64,000 nt of DNA, taken from Rhodococcus xishaensis (GTDB lineage: Bacteria > Actinomycetota > Actinomycetes > Mycobacteriales > Mycobacteriaceae). The position numbers and the translations under genes are program-made. Below, piece after piece: positions 37,504 through 45,216 of the stretch (its first letter is position 1; each line of letters begins with the position of its first letter). The notes beneath the pieces are model-generated. The model did not search any database and was not told the DNA's origin. It saw only the letters and a list, made by a program, of their open reading frames with translations. The DNA is taken from positions 351,801 to 415,800 of the forward strand of contig NZ_RKLO01000004.1 in the NCBI RefSeq assembly GCF_004011825.1, written 5' to 3'.

Positions 37504-37542
37504 CTAATTTAGCGTCGGCTAAATTAGGTTGGGCTTTCCAAA
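37504..37542. promoter_or_regulatory. 24-bp palindrome overlapping an IdeR-like iron box
   Basis: CTAATTTAGC-GTCG-GCTAAATTAG (37504-37527) is a perfect inverted repeat. Overlapping it, TTAGGTTGGGCTTTCCAAA (37524-37542) matches 15 of 19 bases of the IdeR consensus as I remember it. The region is upstream of bfrB and downstream of the second ferritin, where IdeR activation sites are known for mycobacterial bfrB. Confidence 0.6.
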
Positions 37543-37554
37543 GTTATCGAGTGC

Positions 37555-37583
37555 CCGCAATTGTCAGCTGTCGACAATTGCGG
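37555..37583 (-). terminator. Terminator of the second ferritin gene
   Basis: 11-bp perfect arms CCGCAATTGTC / GACAATTGCGG with a 7-base loop, 11 bp past the stop codon of the upstream ferritin. It separates the two ferritin genes into their own transcripts. Confidence 0.7.
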
Positions 37584-37593
37584 CAAATCCGAA

Positions 37594-38133
37594 TCAGGAG
37601 CCGGCGATCTTGGGTGCGGTGGAGTCGGACCTGACCGCCGAACTCATCTCGCGCGCCACGAAGTCCTCGATATCGAAGAGGTTGTCCCCAGCGCGATCGA
37701 CGATCGTCAGCAATGTCGTCATGCTCGCGACCTCCTCGACCTGCTCCTTGAGGAACCATTGCATGAACTGTTCACCCAGGTAGTCGCCTATGTCGCGGGC
37801 GGTGCGGGCCAGGCGCGTGACCTCATCGGTGACGGCCTTTTCCTGCGTGACGGCCAATGCGACGGGCTCGCGAACCGACTTGAAATCCGTCTCGACGGAG
37901 TCGATTCCGGGCACCACGACAGGCAGGTCGTTGTCGAGTAGGTACTGGACCATCATCATCGCGTGGTCGCGTTCCTCGGCCGCCTGCCGATAGAAGCGGC
38001 CGGCGAGCTGCGGAAGATCTTGCGAATCGAAGTAGACCGCGACAGCGACATACTGCTGAGAGGCCGTGAATTCGTTGCGGATCTGTTCCTGCAACAGTCG
38101 GTGGAACTCGCTCGGGCGTGCCGCATCAGTCAT
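37594..38133 (-). CDS. Ferritin, second copy
   Basis: 179 aa, ATG 38133. Ferroxidase residues as in the neighbour: EFTASQQYVAVAVYF, AEERDHAMMM, YLGEQFMQWFLKEQVEEVA. Most of the protein matches the adjacent ferritin, with differences in the loop PVVVPGIDSVETDFKS and the C-terminal tail (SAVRSDSTAPKIAGS). A tandem duplication is the simplest origin. The upstream region (38134-38185) is short and shows no IdeR-like box, so the two copies may respond to different signals. Confidence 0.9.
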   Translation of the reverse strand: MTDAARPSEFHRLLQEQIRNEFTASQQYVAVAVYFDSQDLPQLAGRFYRQAAEERDHAMMMVQYLLDNDLPVVVPGIDSVETDFKSVREPVALAVTQEKAVTDEVTRLARTARDIGDYLGEQFMQWFLKEQVEEVASMTTLLTIVDRAGDNLFDIEDFVAREMSSAVRSDSTAPKIAGS

Positions 38134-38185
38134 GAACGAAACACTACGCCCGCGACGTGTCTGTCGCGCCGCTGAGTCACAACTA

Positions 38186-39583
38186 TCAGGGTGTACTGGT
38201 CAGAAGGCTCTGCGGTATCTGACGGTCATTTGCGAGCGCATCGAAGAATTCGCTCGCTTTTCCCCGGTCCCACAGCAGGACGTCACCCCAACCGGCGACG
38301 AGGTCGAATCCGCCGACCGGGACGGTGGTGGTCACCACGTCACCGCGCATAGCCCACGCCAGCCCAGCGAGATTCCACAGATGGTCCCCGTCGCCGACCT
38401 GTAGCGAATCCGCCGTCTTCGCCACCGTCGGCCACAGTCGCAGCGGATTGATCAGCGTTGCGGGCGAGGTCACCTTCTCCAGCAGCGCGCTCATGAAGGC
38501 ACGCTGATTGTCCATCCGGTCCAGATCCGCGAGGGCGGTCGCGCGACTCCGGACGAAACCGAGCGCGTCGCGTCCGTTCAGGTCCTGGCAGCCTTCCGGG
38601 AGGTTGACGCCGGCCATGGGATCGTCGATCGCGTACGGCACGCACACGTTCACGCCGCCGAGCGCGTCTACGACGCCGGCGAAACCGCCGAACCCGATTT
38701 CCGCGTAATGGTCGATACGTAGCCCGGTCGCCTCCTCGACGGTCTGCACGAGCAGTTGTTCGCCGTTGGGTTCGGAGAAGGCCGCATTGATCTTGCCTCG
38801 GCCGATGCCGGGGATGTTGACGTACGAGTCACGGGGGATCGACACCATCGTCGTGGCACCGCTCCGCGGGATGTGCACGAGCATGATCGTGTCGGTGCGC
38901 TGTCCGCCGATTTCCTCACCACCGGTCGTCAGCTCCGCCGCCTCTTCGGGGGTGAGTCCGGCGCGGCTGTCCGAGCCGACCAGCAGCCAGTTGGTGCCCG
39001 GGGTGTCGGCGATGCGGCCGGGATAGTCGGATAGGGCGTTCACGCGATTCAGCTTGGTGTCCAGGAAGAGCATGCCGCCGACGGACGCCACCAAGGCCAC
39101 GATCAGCACGAGTGCGACCCGACGCGGCCAACGCCAGCGTCGGCGCGGACGTCGCTGGTTCGGCGGCTCGTTGGGGGTCGCCGGCGGCCGCGGGGGCCTC
39201 GGGTTGTTCGGCGGCGCCGGCGGGACGCGGCGGGGGTCGGCGTGCGGGCGCGGTGTCTGCGTCGGCGCGTACCCGTGAGGCGGTGGTCCGGACGGTGCCT
39301 GGGACCAGGCCTGTTGGGGTGCCGGATGCGGGGATGGTCGGCGCTGGCCGCCGTCGCGCCGGATCACCTGCGAGCCCTCGGGCCCCGGCACAGGCCGGGG
39401 CAGCCGCGGTGGCGGGGGCGCGCTACGCGGTGGCGGGGGAGCGCCACGCGGCGGCTGGGGAACGCCACGCGGTGGCTGGGGAGCGCCACGCGGCGGCGGG
39501 GGAGCGCTACGCGGCGGCTGGGGACGGCCGCGCCGGGGCGGGCCCGGCTGACGTCCGTCGGGGGTCTCGCCGTTCACGATCAC
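38186..39583 (-). CDS. LytR-CpsA-Psr (LCP) family cell-wall ligase
   Basis: 465 aa from GTG 39583 (GTG 39577 also possible). Residues 1-~150 are a Pro/Arg-rich cytosolic tail with 7-residue repeats (PPRGAPQ). One membrane helix follows (VALVLIVALVASVGGMLFL), then the LCP domain: NWLLVGSDSRAG, RTDTIMLVHIPRSG, TMVSIPRDSYVNIPG, KINAAFSEPNG, DALGFVRSRATALADLDRMDNQRAF, with the conserved Arg/Asp set that binds polyprenyl phosphate. LCP enzymes attach arabinogalactan to peptidoglycan in mycolata. By order it matches Rv3840. The tail repeats suggest binding partners or variable length. Confidence 0.9.
   Translation of the reverse strand: MIVNGETPDGRQPGPPRRGRPQPPRSAPPPPRGAPQPPRGVPQPPRGAPPPPRSAPPPPRLPRPVPGPEGSQVIRRDGGQRRPSPHPAPQQAWSQAPSGPPPHGYAPTQTPRPHADPRRVPPAPPNNPRPPRPPATPNEPPNQRRPRRRWRWPRRVALVLIVALVASVGGMLFLDTKLNRVNALSDYPGRIADTPGTNWLLVGSDSRAGLTPEEAAELTTGGEEIGGQRTDTIMLVHIPRSGATTMVSIPRDSYVNIPGIGRGKINAAFSEPNGEQLLVQTVEEATGLRIDHYAEIGFGGFAGVVDALGGVNVCVPYAIDDPMAGVNLPEGCQDLNGRDALGFVRSRATALADLDRMDNQRAFMSALLEKVTSPATLINPLRLWPTVAKTADSLQVGDGDHLWNLAGLAWAMRGDVVTTTVPVGGFDLVAGWGDVLLWDRGKASEFFDALANDRQIPQSLLTSTP
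39420..39524. repeat. Five 21-bp tandem repeats inside the LCP gene
   Basis: Five units of 21 bp (first at 39420-39440, last at 39504-39524) differ at a few positions and encode 7-residue PPRGAPQ/PPRSAPP repeats. Because 21 is a multiple of three, copy-number change would keep the frame. Confidence 0.85.
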
Positions 39584-39614
39584 CGAGAATACGCACGACC
39601 ACCAACGGCCGAGA

Positions 39615-40430
39615 TCAAGGCAACCACGACACGTGCCCGCGGAGCAGTGCGTATCCGACGAACGCGACGGCGTCGATCAGGGCGTGCGCGATCACGAGCG
39701 GCCACAGCTTGCCGGTCCGCTGCCAGTACCGGCCGAAGATCAACCCCATCAGCACATTGCCGAGACCGCCGCCGAGGCCCTGATAGAGGTGGTAGCTGCC
39801 GCGCAGCAGCGCCGACACGAGCAGCGACGAGTTCTCGCCCCAGCCCAGCCGGCGTAGCCGCGAAATCAGGTACGCAACCACCAGTACTTCCTCGGCGGCC
39901 GAGTTCGCGATCGCCCACAACACCAGGACGGGCAGCCGCCACCAGTGGTCGTCGATGGTGCTCGGCATGACCGTCAGGTTCATGTCCAGCGCGACCGCGG
40001 CCAGGTAGAACGCCAGCCCGGGAACGCCGATGAGGGCCGCGAGCCCGACACCGGGTACAGCCGCGTCCCGGAACCGCATCCGCCCGAGGCCGATCCGCCG
40101 TGGGCCCATGCCGCTGCGCCACAGCAGGTACAGGCCCAGTGCCGCCCACGCGGCGAGCTTGACGATCCCGAGCAGTTGTCGGGCGAGGTCGATGTACGAG
40201 TGTGTCGACCGGGACGGGTTGAGCGCGACCGCTTGCTCGGACAGCCCGCCCGGCTGGAGTGCGGATTCGAGCAGCGACAGCGCGCTGTAGACGCCTGAAA
40301 GCCCGAAGGTCACGATCAGGACGATCGTGACCTCGAACCACAGGGCGCGCCGCTCACGGGCGTCGAGCGGCGGTGAGGGTGGCGGCGGCGCGGGCCGCAG
40401 CCACGAGTCGACGGTCGAACGGGTGATCAC
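39615..40430 (-). CDS. CPBP family intramembrane glutamic endopeptidase
   Basis: 271 aa, GTG 40430. About eight membrane helices. Family motifs: EEVLVVAYLISRLRR with the paired glutamates, SYHLYQGLGG, and HALIDAVAF with His. CPBP proteins (Rce1-like) cleave proteins within the membrane or protect against bacteriocins; the substrate is unknown. Begins with a cytosolic Pro-rich stretch (APPPPSPPLD). It lies 31 bp upstream of the LCP gene on the same strand. Confidence 0.88.
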   Translation of the reverse strand: MITRSTVDSWLRPAPPPPSPPLDARERRALWFEVTIVLIVTFGLSGVYSALSLLESALQPGGLSEQAVALNPSRSTHSYIDLARQLLGIVKLAAWAALGLYLLWRSGMGPRRIGLGRMRFRDAAVPGVGLAALIGVPGLAFYLAAVALDMNLTVMPSTIDDHWWRLPVLVLWAIANSAAEEVLVVAYLISRLRRLGWGENSSLLVSALLRGSYHLYQGLGGGLGNVLMGLIFGRYWQRTGKLWPLVIAHALIDAVAFVGYALLRGHVSWLP

Positions 40431-40456
40431 CCAGCCGACGCTAGACGCAAACGCTG

Positions 40457-41683
40457 CTACATGTGATGAGCGATGGACTCCGCCTTCGCGCCGAGACTGG
40501 GCAGCCGCAGGTCGGCGAACGGGGTCAGCGCGTTACCGAGGCGATTGGTGACGAATGCCAACGACAGTCCGGTCTCCGGGTCGGCGAACGCGCCGGACCC
40601 GCCCATCCCGTAGTGCCCGAACGCGCCCGAGTGCTGGGTACGGGCCGCGACGAGGGCCGCGTGATAACCGAGGCGCCAGTTCATCCGGATACCGAGCACG
40701 TAGTCACGGGCGCGGGTCTGCACCTCGCCCAACTGCTCGAGCGTTTCGGGTTCGAGGAACTGGATCCCGTCGACGACGCCGTCGTTCGCGAACGCCGCGT
40801 ACATGCGGGCCAGTGCGCGGGCGCTGAACACGCCGTTCCAGCCCGGCATCACGTAGTCGTGAATCGTCGGGTCGCGCACCAGCATGTCGAAGCCTTCGGG
40901 CATGCCCGCGTCTGCGATGTCCCTCAGGTGCGGCACCAGCGACAGCGTCAGCGACGTCACCCCCCACGGCACCCCGAAGGGGTTGATGTGCGGGAACACC
41001 TTCGCGATACGGCTCTTCTCCGATTCGGGAACCTGGAACCAGAACTCGGGGATCCCGAGTGGCTCGGCGACCTCGGTGCGGACGAGTTCCGTGAACGACT
41101 TACCCGACGCCCGTTCGGTCAGTTCAGCGATGAGCGTTCCGTACGTGACAGCGTGGTAGCCAGGCATCTTCGTGCGGCGCGGATCCGGCACCGCCGCCGC
41201 GAGTGCTGCGGTGACCCGGTCGTGGTCGAGCAGCGCGAGGCGACCGGAAACCAGGCCACGGATGCGGTGCAATCCGGCGCGGTGGCTGAGCAACTCGCGG
41301 ACGGTGATCGATTCCTTGCCGGCCTCGCCGAACTCGGGCCAGTACTCAGCGACAGGCGTGTCGTAGTCGATCAAGCCGCGCTGCGCGAGGCGGTGCAGAA
41401 CCGTGCTCGCGACGCCCTTTCCGGTCGAGAACGACAACGTCACTGTGTCGGAGTCCCACTTGCGGATCGGGGACGCCCACCCGGCCCAGACGTCGAGGAC
41501 CGGCTCTCCATGCAAGTAGACGGCCAGGGCGCCACCGCCGTCGCGGGTGCGACGGAACATGTGGAAGAACTGTGTGGCGAGCGCCTCGAAGTGCGGGTTG
41601 ACGAGCATCGTCGTCGGCGGTTGATAGTTCGCCTTGCGACGTGGGGTCCCGCTCGAGGCACGACGAGGCATTGCGGCAGTCAT
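40457..41683 (-). CDS. Serine hydrolase of the beta-lactamase (class C / EstB) family
   Basis: 408 aa, ATG 41683. SxxK motif FSTGKG with nucleophile Ser and Lys, tyrosine motif YHAVTYG, and HYGMGGSGAFADP near the end in place of KTG. No signal peptide, so it is likely a cytoplasmic esterase or lipase (LipE/LipL-like) rather than a secreted beta-lactamase. It precedes the CPBP gene by 26 bp and may be in one operon with it. Confidence 0.85.
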   Translation of the reverse strand: MTAAMPRRASSGTPRRKANYQPPTTMLVNPHFEALATQFFHMFRRTRDGGGALAVYLHGEPVLDVWAGWASPIRKWDSDTVTLSFSTGKGVASTVLHRLAQRGLIDYDTPVAEYWPEFGEAGKESITVRELLSHRAGLHRIRGLVSGRLALLDHDRVTAALAAAVPDPRRTKMPGYHAVTYGTLIAELTERASGKSFTELVRTEVAEPLGIPEFWFQVPESEKSRIAKVFPHINPFGVPWGVTSLTLSLVPHLRDIADAGMPEGFDMLVRDPTIHDYVMPGWNGVFSARALARMYAAFANDGVVDGIQFLEPETLEQLGEVQTRARDYVLGIRMNWRLGYHAALVAARTQHSGAFGHYGMGGSGAFADPETGLSLAFVTNRLGNALTPFADLRLPSLGAKAESIAHHM

Positions 41684-41929
41684 GTCGAGCGAACTTCCGG
41701 TATCCGTGCGAGACCGCCCATTGCGGTCTCGGTCTCATCATTAAAACGCTCCAGTCCCGGCACTGATTCCGGGTCGGAGAGAAACCCGAAGTCCAGGCGG
41801 TCGGCGTAGCGGCAAGACATAAACCCCATGGCCCACCACCTTTCTCAATTTCTCTGTACACCCGTGACGGGGTCGTGGCAGGAAGTTCGTCGCCCGTGGC
41901 CGGGATGTGACCGATCCGGAAGACGATCG

Positions 41930-41967
41930 TGGTCAGGACCGGGGGAATCGAACCCCCCGGTCCGGGA
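41930..41967 (-). other. tRNA 3'-end-like segment (T-arm plus acceptor half)
   Basis: On the minus strand it reads like a tRNA 3' part: a stem GGGGG, loop TTCGATT, stem CCCCC, then GGTCCTG, A, and CCA (41932-41930). A matching 5' half (expected CAGGACC) is not found at the right distance, so no cloverleaf forms. Alternatively it is simply a 10-bp hairpin (GGACCGGGGG / CCCCCGGTCC) acting as a terminator. The rest of the 296-bp gap (41684-41979) shows nothing. Confidence 0.4.
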
Positions 41968-41979
41968 TAACGTGGCGGG

Positions 41980-42699
41980 GTGTCGATTCCTGTTTCACTG
42001 TCGATGCCGACCCTTCCCGCGGCCGGCGATCGGGCGGCGCAGCCGCTCGTCGCGGGACTGCTCCTCGAGCGACGCGAATCCGCCCTTCCCGCCGCCGCCG
42101 GTGACACCGTGGTGGCCGGACCGCAGATCGTCGCCGCGTCGGTCCTCGAGGCTGCCGCCGGAACCGACGCTGATGCCGGCAGGGTCGTGGTGGAACTCGA
42201 CATCGATCCGGACAACCTCGACCGCACTGCCGAGCACCGCGTGCTGCGCTACCACGTGGACTGCACCACCACGCAGGTCGAGGACGCCGTCGGACTGCGC
42301 CTGCCCGCGCCCGTCACCGTCTTCGTCACACCGGAAGAACCGGACACCGGCACCCTCGCCGAGGCGGCGCAGGTCCTGGCGGACGCCGGCTACAGCCCCG
42401 GCCTGATCGCCGGTCAGCCCGTCGACGCGGTCGCCGACTTCCTCGCCGTCCTCGCGCACACGTCCGTCGGTTTCGTCGGACGTGCCCGAGACGGCTCCGA
42501 GGTGCTGTCGCTGCTGGCCGGTACGGTCGCGGCGCTGTCCGGCGACGACGTCCGAGCGGCGCTGACCAGCCCCGACGCGGCGGCGCTCGCGGCACTGGCC
42601 CCGGAGGCCGCCGAAGCGGTGCGGGGCGTGCTGCTCGGAGTCGAGGTCGAAGACCTGGCGGACGTCGAGCGAATGCTCTCCGACGCCGGCCTGCAGTAG
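41980..42699 (+). CDS. Conserved hypothetical protein upstream of pheA
   Basis: 239 aa, GTG 41980. Acidic, soluble, no signal peptide or membrane helix. The first part is mixed (GDRAAQPLVAGLLLERRES, then RVVVELDIDPDNLDRTAEHR). A middle part reads VEDAVGLRLPAPVTVFVTPE, and the end is helical and Ala/Asp rich, finishing DLADVERMLSDAGLQ. I do not recognise a family. Co-directional with pheA (63 bp gap). Confidence 0.7.
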   Translation: MSIPVSLSMPTLPAAGDRAAQPLVAGLLLERRESALPAAAGDTVVAGPQIVAASVLEAAAGTDADAGRVVVELDIDPDNLDRTAEHRVLRYHVDCTTTQVEDAVGLRLPAPVTVFVTPEEPDTGTLAEAAQVLADAGYSPGLIAGQPVDAVADFLAVLAHTSVGFVGRARDGSEVLSLLAGTVAALSGDDVRAALTSPDAAALAALAPEAAEAVRGVLLGVEVEDLADVERMLSDAGLQ

Positions 42700-42762
42700 C
42701 GGGCCCTGCACCGGAACCGGAAACGCCGAGGGCGCCGCACATGATTGCGTAACCTCGTAGGC

Positions 42763-43677
42763 GTGCCTCGTATCGCCTACTTCGGACCCACGGGAACCTT
42801 CACAGAGATGGCCCTCGCCCAGCTCGAGGCGGCGGGCGCGTTCGACGGCGACGTCGAGCGGGTGGCCGCGTCGAGCCAGTCGGCCGCGCTTGAACTGGTC
42901 CGCAGCGGAGACGTCGCCGGCGCGGTGGTGCCGATCGAGAGCTCGGTCGAGGGGTCGATCCGGCCGACCATGGACGCCCTCGCCCTCGGCGACCGGTTGC
43001 AGATCATGGCCGAGACCGAGCTCGAGGTCTCGTTCACGATCGTCGGCCGCCCCGGTACCACGCTCGACGACGTCCGTACCGTCCGCGCCTACCCAGTGGC
43101 GACCGCGCAGGTGCAGGGCTGGCTCGACAGGCACCTGCCGAACGTTCGCGTCGAGCCGGCGTCGTCGAATGCTGGTGCGGCAGAAGATGTTGCGGCCGGT
43201 GTCGCGGACGCCGGTGTGTCAACGGCGCTGGCCGGGGAACGGCTCGGGCTCGCCGCATTGGCATCAGGGGTGGCCGACTACGAGGGTGCCCGCACCCGCT
43301 TCGTGCTGGTGACCAAGCCTGGGCCTGCGCCGGCGCGCACCGGTAACGACCGCACCAGTGTCGTGCTCCACCTCGACAACGTCCCCGGATCGCTGGTCCG
43401 GGCCATGACGGAGTTCGCGACGCGCGGCATCGACCTCTCCCGTATCGAATCCCGTCCCACGCGTAAGGAATTCGGCACCTACCTGTTCCACCTGGACTGT
43501 GTCGGGCACATCGACGACGGTCTGGTTGCGGAGGCGCTCAAGGCACTGCACCGCTTCAGCGATGTGCGCTTCCTCGGGTCGTGGCCATCGGCGGTCCCCG
43601 GTGGCGGCGCCCCGATGTCCGACGCCGACGCCGTCACGTGGCTCGAGCGACTGCGCAGTGGGGAGGAGGACGCGTGA
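42763..43677 (+). CDS. pheA: Prephenate dehydratase
   Basis: 304 aa from GTG 42763 (start inferred from RIAYFGPTGTF as the usual N-terminus; a TTG 18 bp earlier is in frame). The dehydratase domain (1-~190) has GPTGTFTEMAL, the substrate motif VVPIESSVEGSI, and TRFVLV. The ACT regulatory domain (~205-285) contains GSLVRAMTEFATRGIDLSRIESRP and binds phenylalanine for feedback control. It makes phenylpyruvate in phenylalanine synthesis. Monofunctional, as in actinobacteria. Stop overlaps the start of the phosphatase gene. Confidence 0.95.
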   Translation: MPRIAYFGPTGTFTEMALAQLEAAGAFDGDVERVAASSQSAALELVRSGDVAGAVVPIESSVEGSIRPTMDALALGDRLQIMAETELEVSFTIVGRPGTTLDDVRTVRAYPVATAQVQGWLDRHLPNVRVEPASSNAGAAEDVAAGVADAGVSTALAGERLGLAALASGVADYEGARTRFVLVTKPGPAPARTGNDRTSVVLHLDNVPGSLVRAMTEFATRGIDLSRIESRPTRKEFGTYLFHLDCVGHIDDGLVAEALKALHRFSDVRFLGSWPSAVPGGGAPMSDADAVTWLERLRSGEEDA

Positions 43678-44363
43678 GCGGCAGGCTGATCCTGGTTCGG
43701 CACGGACAGACCGAGGCGAACGTCGAGCGACGCCTCGACACCCGACTGCCCGGTGCCCGGCTCACGGAACTCGGGAGGACCCAAGCGAAGAGGCTCGGCG
43801 ACCGGTACGCGGAGCTCCCGCCATCGGCGCTGGTGTCGTCGGCGGCGTTACGCGCACGGGAGACGGCCGGGTTCGTCGAGACGGCGGCGGGCATCACGTT
43901 GCAGGTTCGGGATGGGCTGCACGAGGCCCAGGCTGGTGAACTCGAGGACCGCTCCGACGTCGATTCGCACCGGATGTTCGCGAAGGTGTTCCACACGTGG
44001 CACGAAGGCGACCTGTCGGCGCGGATCCCGGGCGGCGAATCCGGTCACGACATCATCGAACGGTATGTGCCGGTCGTGGATTCGCTGCGCGCCGAGTATC
44101 TCGACGGCAGCGAAGGCGGAGACGTCGTGGTGGTCAGCCACGGCGCCGCGATCCGGTTGGTGGCCGCCCACCTGGCCGGTGTGCCCGGGGCGTTCGCGGC
44201 CGATCGGCACCTGGAGAACACCTCCACGGTGGAGCTTGCCCCGACTTCCGGGGGTTGGCACTGCATACGGTGGGGCACTTACGATCCGCCGTTCGTGGCG
44301 CCCGCGCGGCGACCGTGGTTCGAGGAGACGGCAACCGAGGCCGCTGACGACCCGATGGGCTGA
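43674..44363 (+). CDS. Histidine phosphatase (phosphoglycerate mutase-like)
   Basis: 229 aa, GTG 43674 overlapping the pheA stop by 4 bp. RHG motif in LILVRHGQTEAN with catalytic His, ALRARETAGF, and second His in VVSHGAAIRLVA. Phosphatases of this kind (Rv3837c in M. tuberculosis, also beside pheA) act on phosphosugars or phosphoserine-like substrates; the substrate is not known. The gene end carries a 16-bp direct duplication (CCCGATGGGCTGAC at 44351 and 44367). Confidence 0.88.
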   Translation: MSGRLILVRHGQTEANVERRLDTRLPGARLTELGRTQAKRLGDRYAELPPSALVSSAALRARETAGFVETAAGITLQVRDGLHEAQAGELEDRSDVDSHRMFAKVFHTWHEGDLSARIPGGESGHDIIERYVPVVDSLRAEYLDGSEGGDVVVVSHGAAIRLVAAHLAGVPGAFAADRHLENTSTVELAPTSGGWHCIRWGTYDPPFVAPARRPWFEETATEAADDPMG

Positions 44364-44400
44364 CCACCCGATGGGCTGACGGCCCGGCCTGATCGACGAC

Positions 44401-45216
44401 TCAGCCGAGTTGAGCGAGCAGAGCCTCGATCGCCTGCTGTAGCCGACCGGGTGTCCCCGGCCCGAGCGATGTCCACTTGACGCCGTCGGTGGCGACGCTG
44501 GTGGTGCCCACGATGCGCCCGGCCGAGGTGTCGAACACGGTCACCGGTCCGTGCATCACCGGCGGGCTGCCTTCCACATGCGCGAATCCGACGATCTCAG
44601 TGAACTCCGGGCAGTCGGCGAACGCGGGACCGAGGACCGCGGCCTCCTCGGCGCGGACCCCCACCGCGGTCAGCGGGCGTGCCGCCCCCTGCGGGGCGGT
44701 GATCTGATCGAGCGCTGAAGTGAGATCCGCGGTGGGGCAATTCACCGCGCCGAACAGCAGTGGCTCGACGCTGCCCAGCGCCTGCCCGAGCGGTTCTGAA
44801 AGTGCGCCTTCGACCCTTTGGATCGTGAACGTGTCGCCGCTGCGGAGCGCCAGCACGCCGGCGTCGGCGCTGTCTTCGTCGCGGGCCAGACACGCCCGGT
44901 GGATTGTCCCGCCGCCATGCCGTCGCACGGCGATCTCTGCACGCGGGCGAGCGAGTGTGCGCAACTGTCCGGCAAGGTCCGGGTGCACTTTGAACCCCCC
45001 GCCGACTCCCTCGATCAGCGCGGCCGACTCCAGCGTGCCGTAGGCATCGCGGAACACCGCATCCCGCCCGGAGAGAGCATCGAAGCGCGGTCCCGTGTCG
45101 AGCACGACCGGCAGGACATCGATATCGAGCAGATGGGCGAGCAGGTCGATCTCGTCGACGTGCAGCGTTGTCGGCGGCAGCGTCGCGTCGATCGGTTCGA
45201 GCCCGAGGTCGATCAC
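44401..45216 (-). CDS. EspG-family ESX secretion chaperone
   Basis: 271 aa, GTG 45216; the start overlaps the PPE stop by 4 bp. The opening TTLHVDEIDLLAHLLDIDVLPVVLD followed by a quasi-repeat architecture, and the C-terminal GTPGRLQQAIEALLAQL, fit EspG. These cytosolic chaperones bind the tip of PE-PPE dimers and carry them to the type VII secretion system. The PE-PPE-EspG order here supports the assignment. No ESX core (EccB, EccC, EccD) is in this window, so secretion must use a system elsewhere. Confidence 0.82.
   Translation of the reverse strand: MIDLGLEPIDATLPPTTLHVDEIDLLAHLLDIDVLPVVLDTGPRFDALSGRDAVFRDAYGTLESAALIEGVGGGFKVHPDLAGQLRTLARPRAEIAVRRHGGGTIHRACLARDEDSADAGVLALRSGDTFTIQRVEGALSEPLGQALGSVEPLLFGAVNCPTADLTSALDQITAPQGAARPLTAVGVRAEEAAVLGPAFADCPEFTEIVGFAHVEGSPPVMHGPVTVFDTSAGRIVGTTSVATDGVKWTSLGPGTPGRLQQAIEALLAQLG

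Noticed and set aside
40457..41683. Antibiotic-resistance beta-lactamase
   Set aside because: No signal peptide and an altered third motif; fits cytoplasmic esterase-type relatives.
41930..42005. Complete tRNA gene
   Set aside because: No 5' acceptor strand, D-arm or anticodon arm can be paired at the correct distances.
44351..44380. Attachment site from the 16-bp direct duplication at the phosphatase gene end
   Set aside because: Copies are adjacent with nothing between them; simple slippage duplication explains it.
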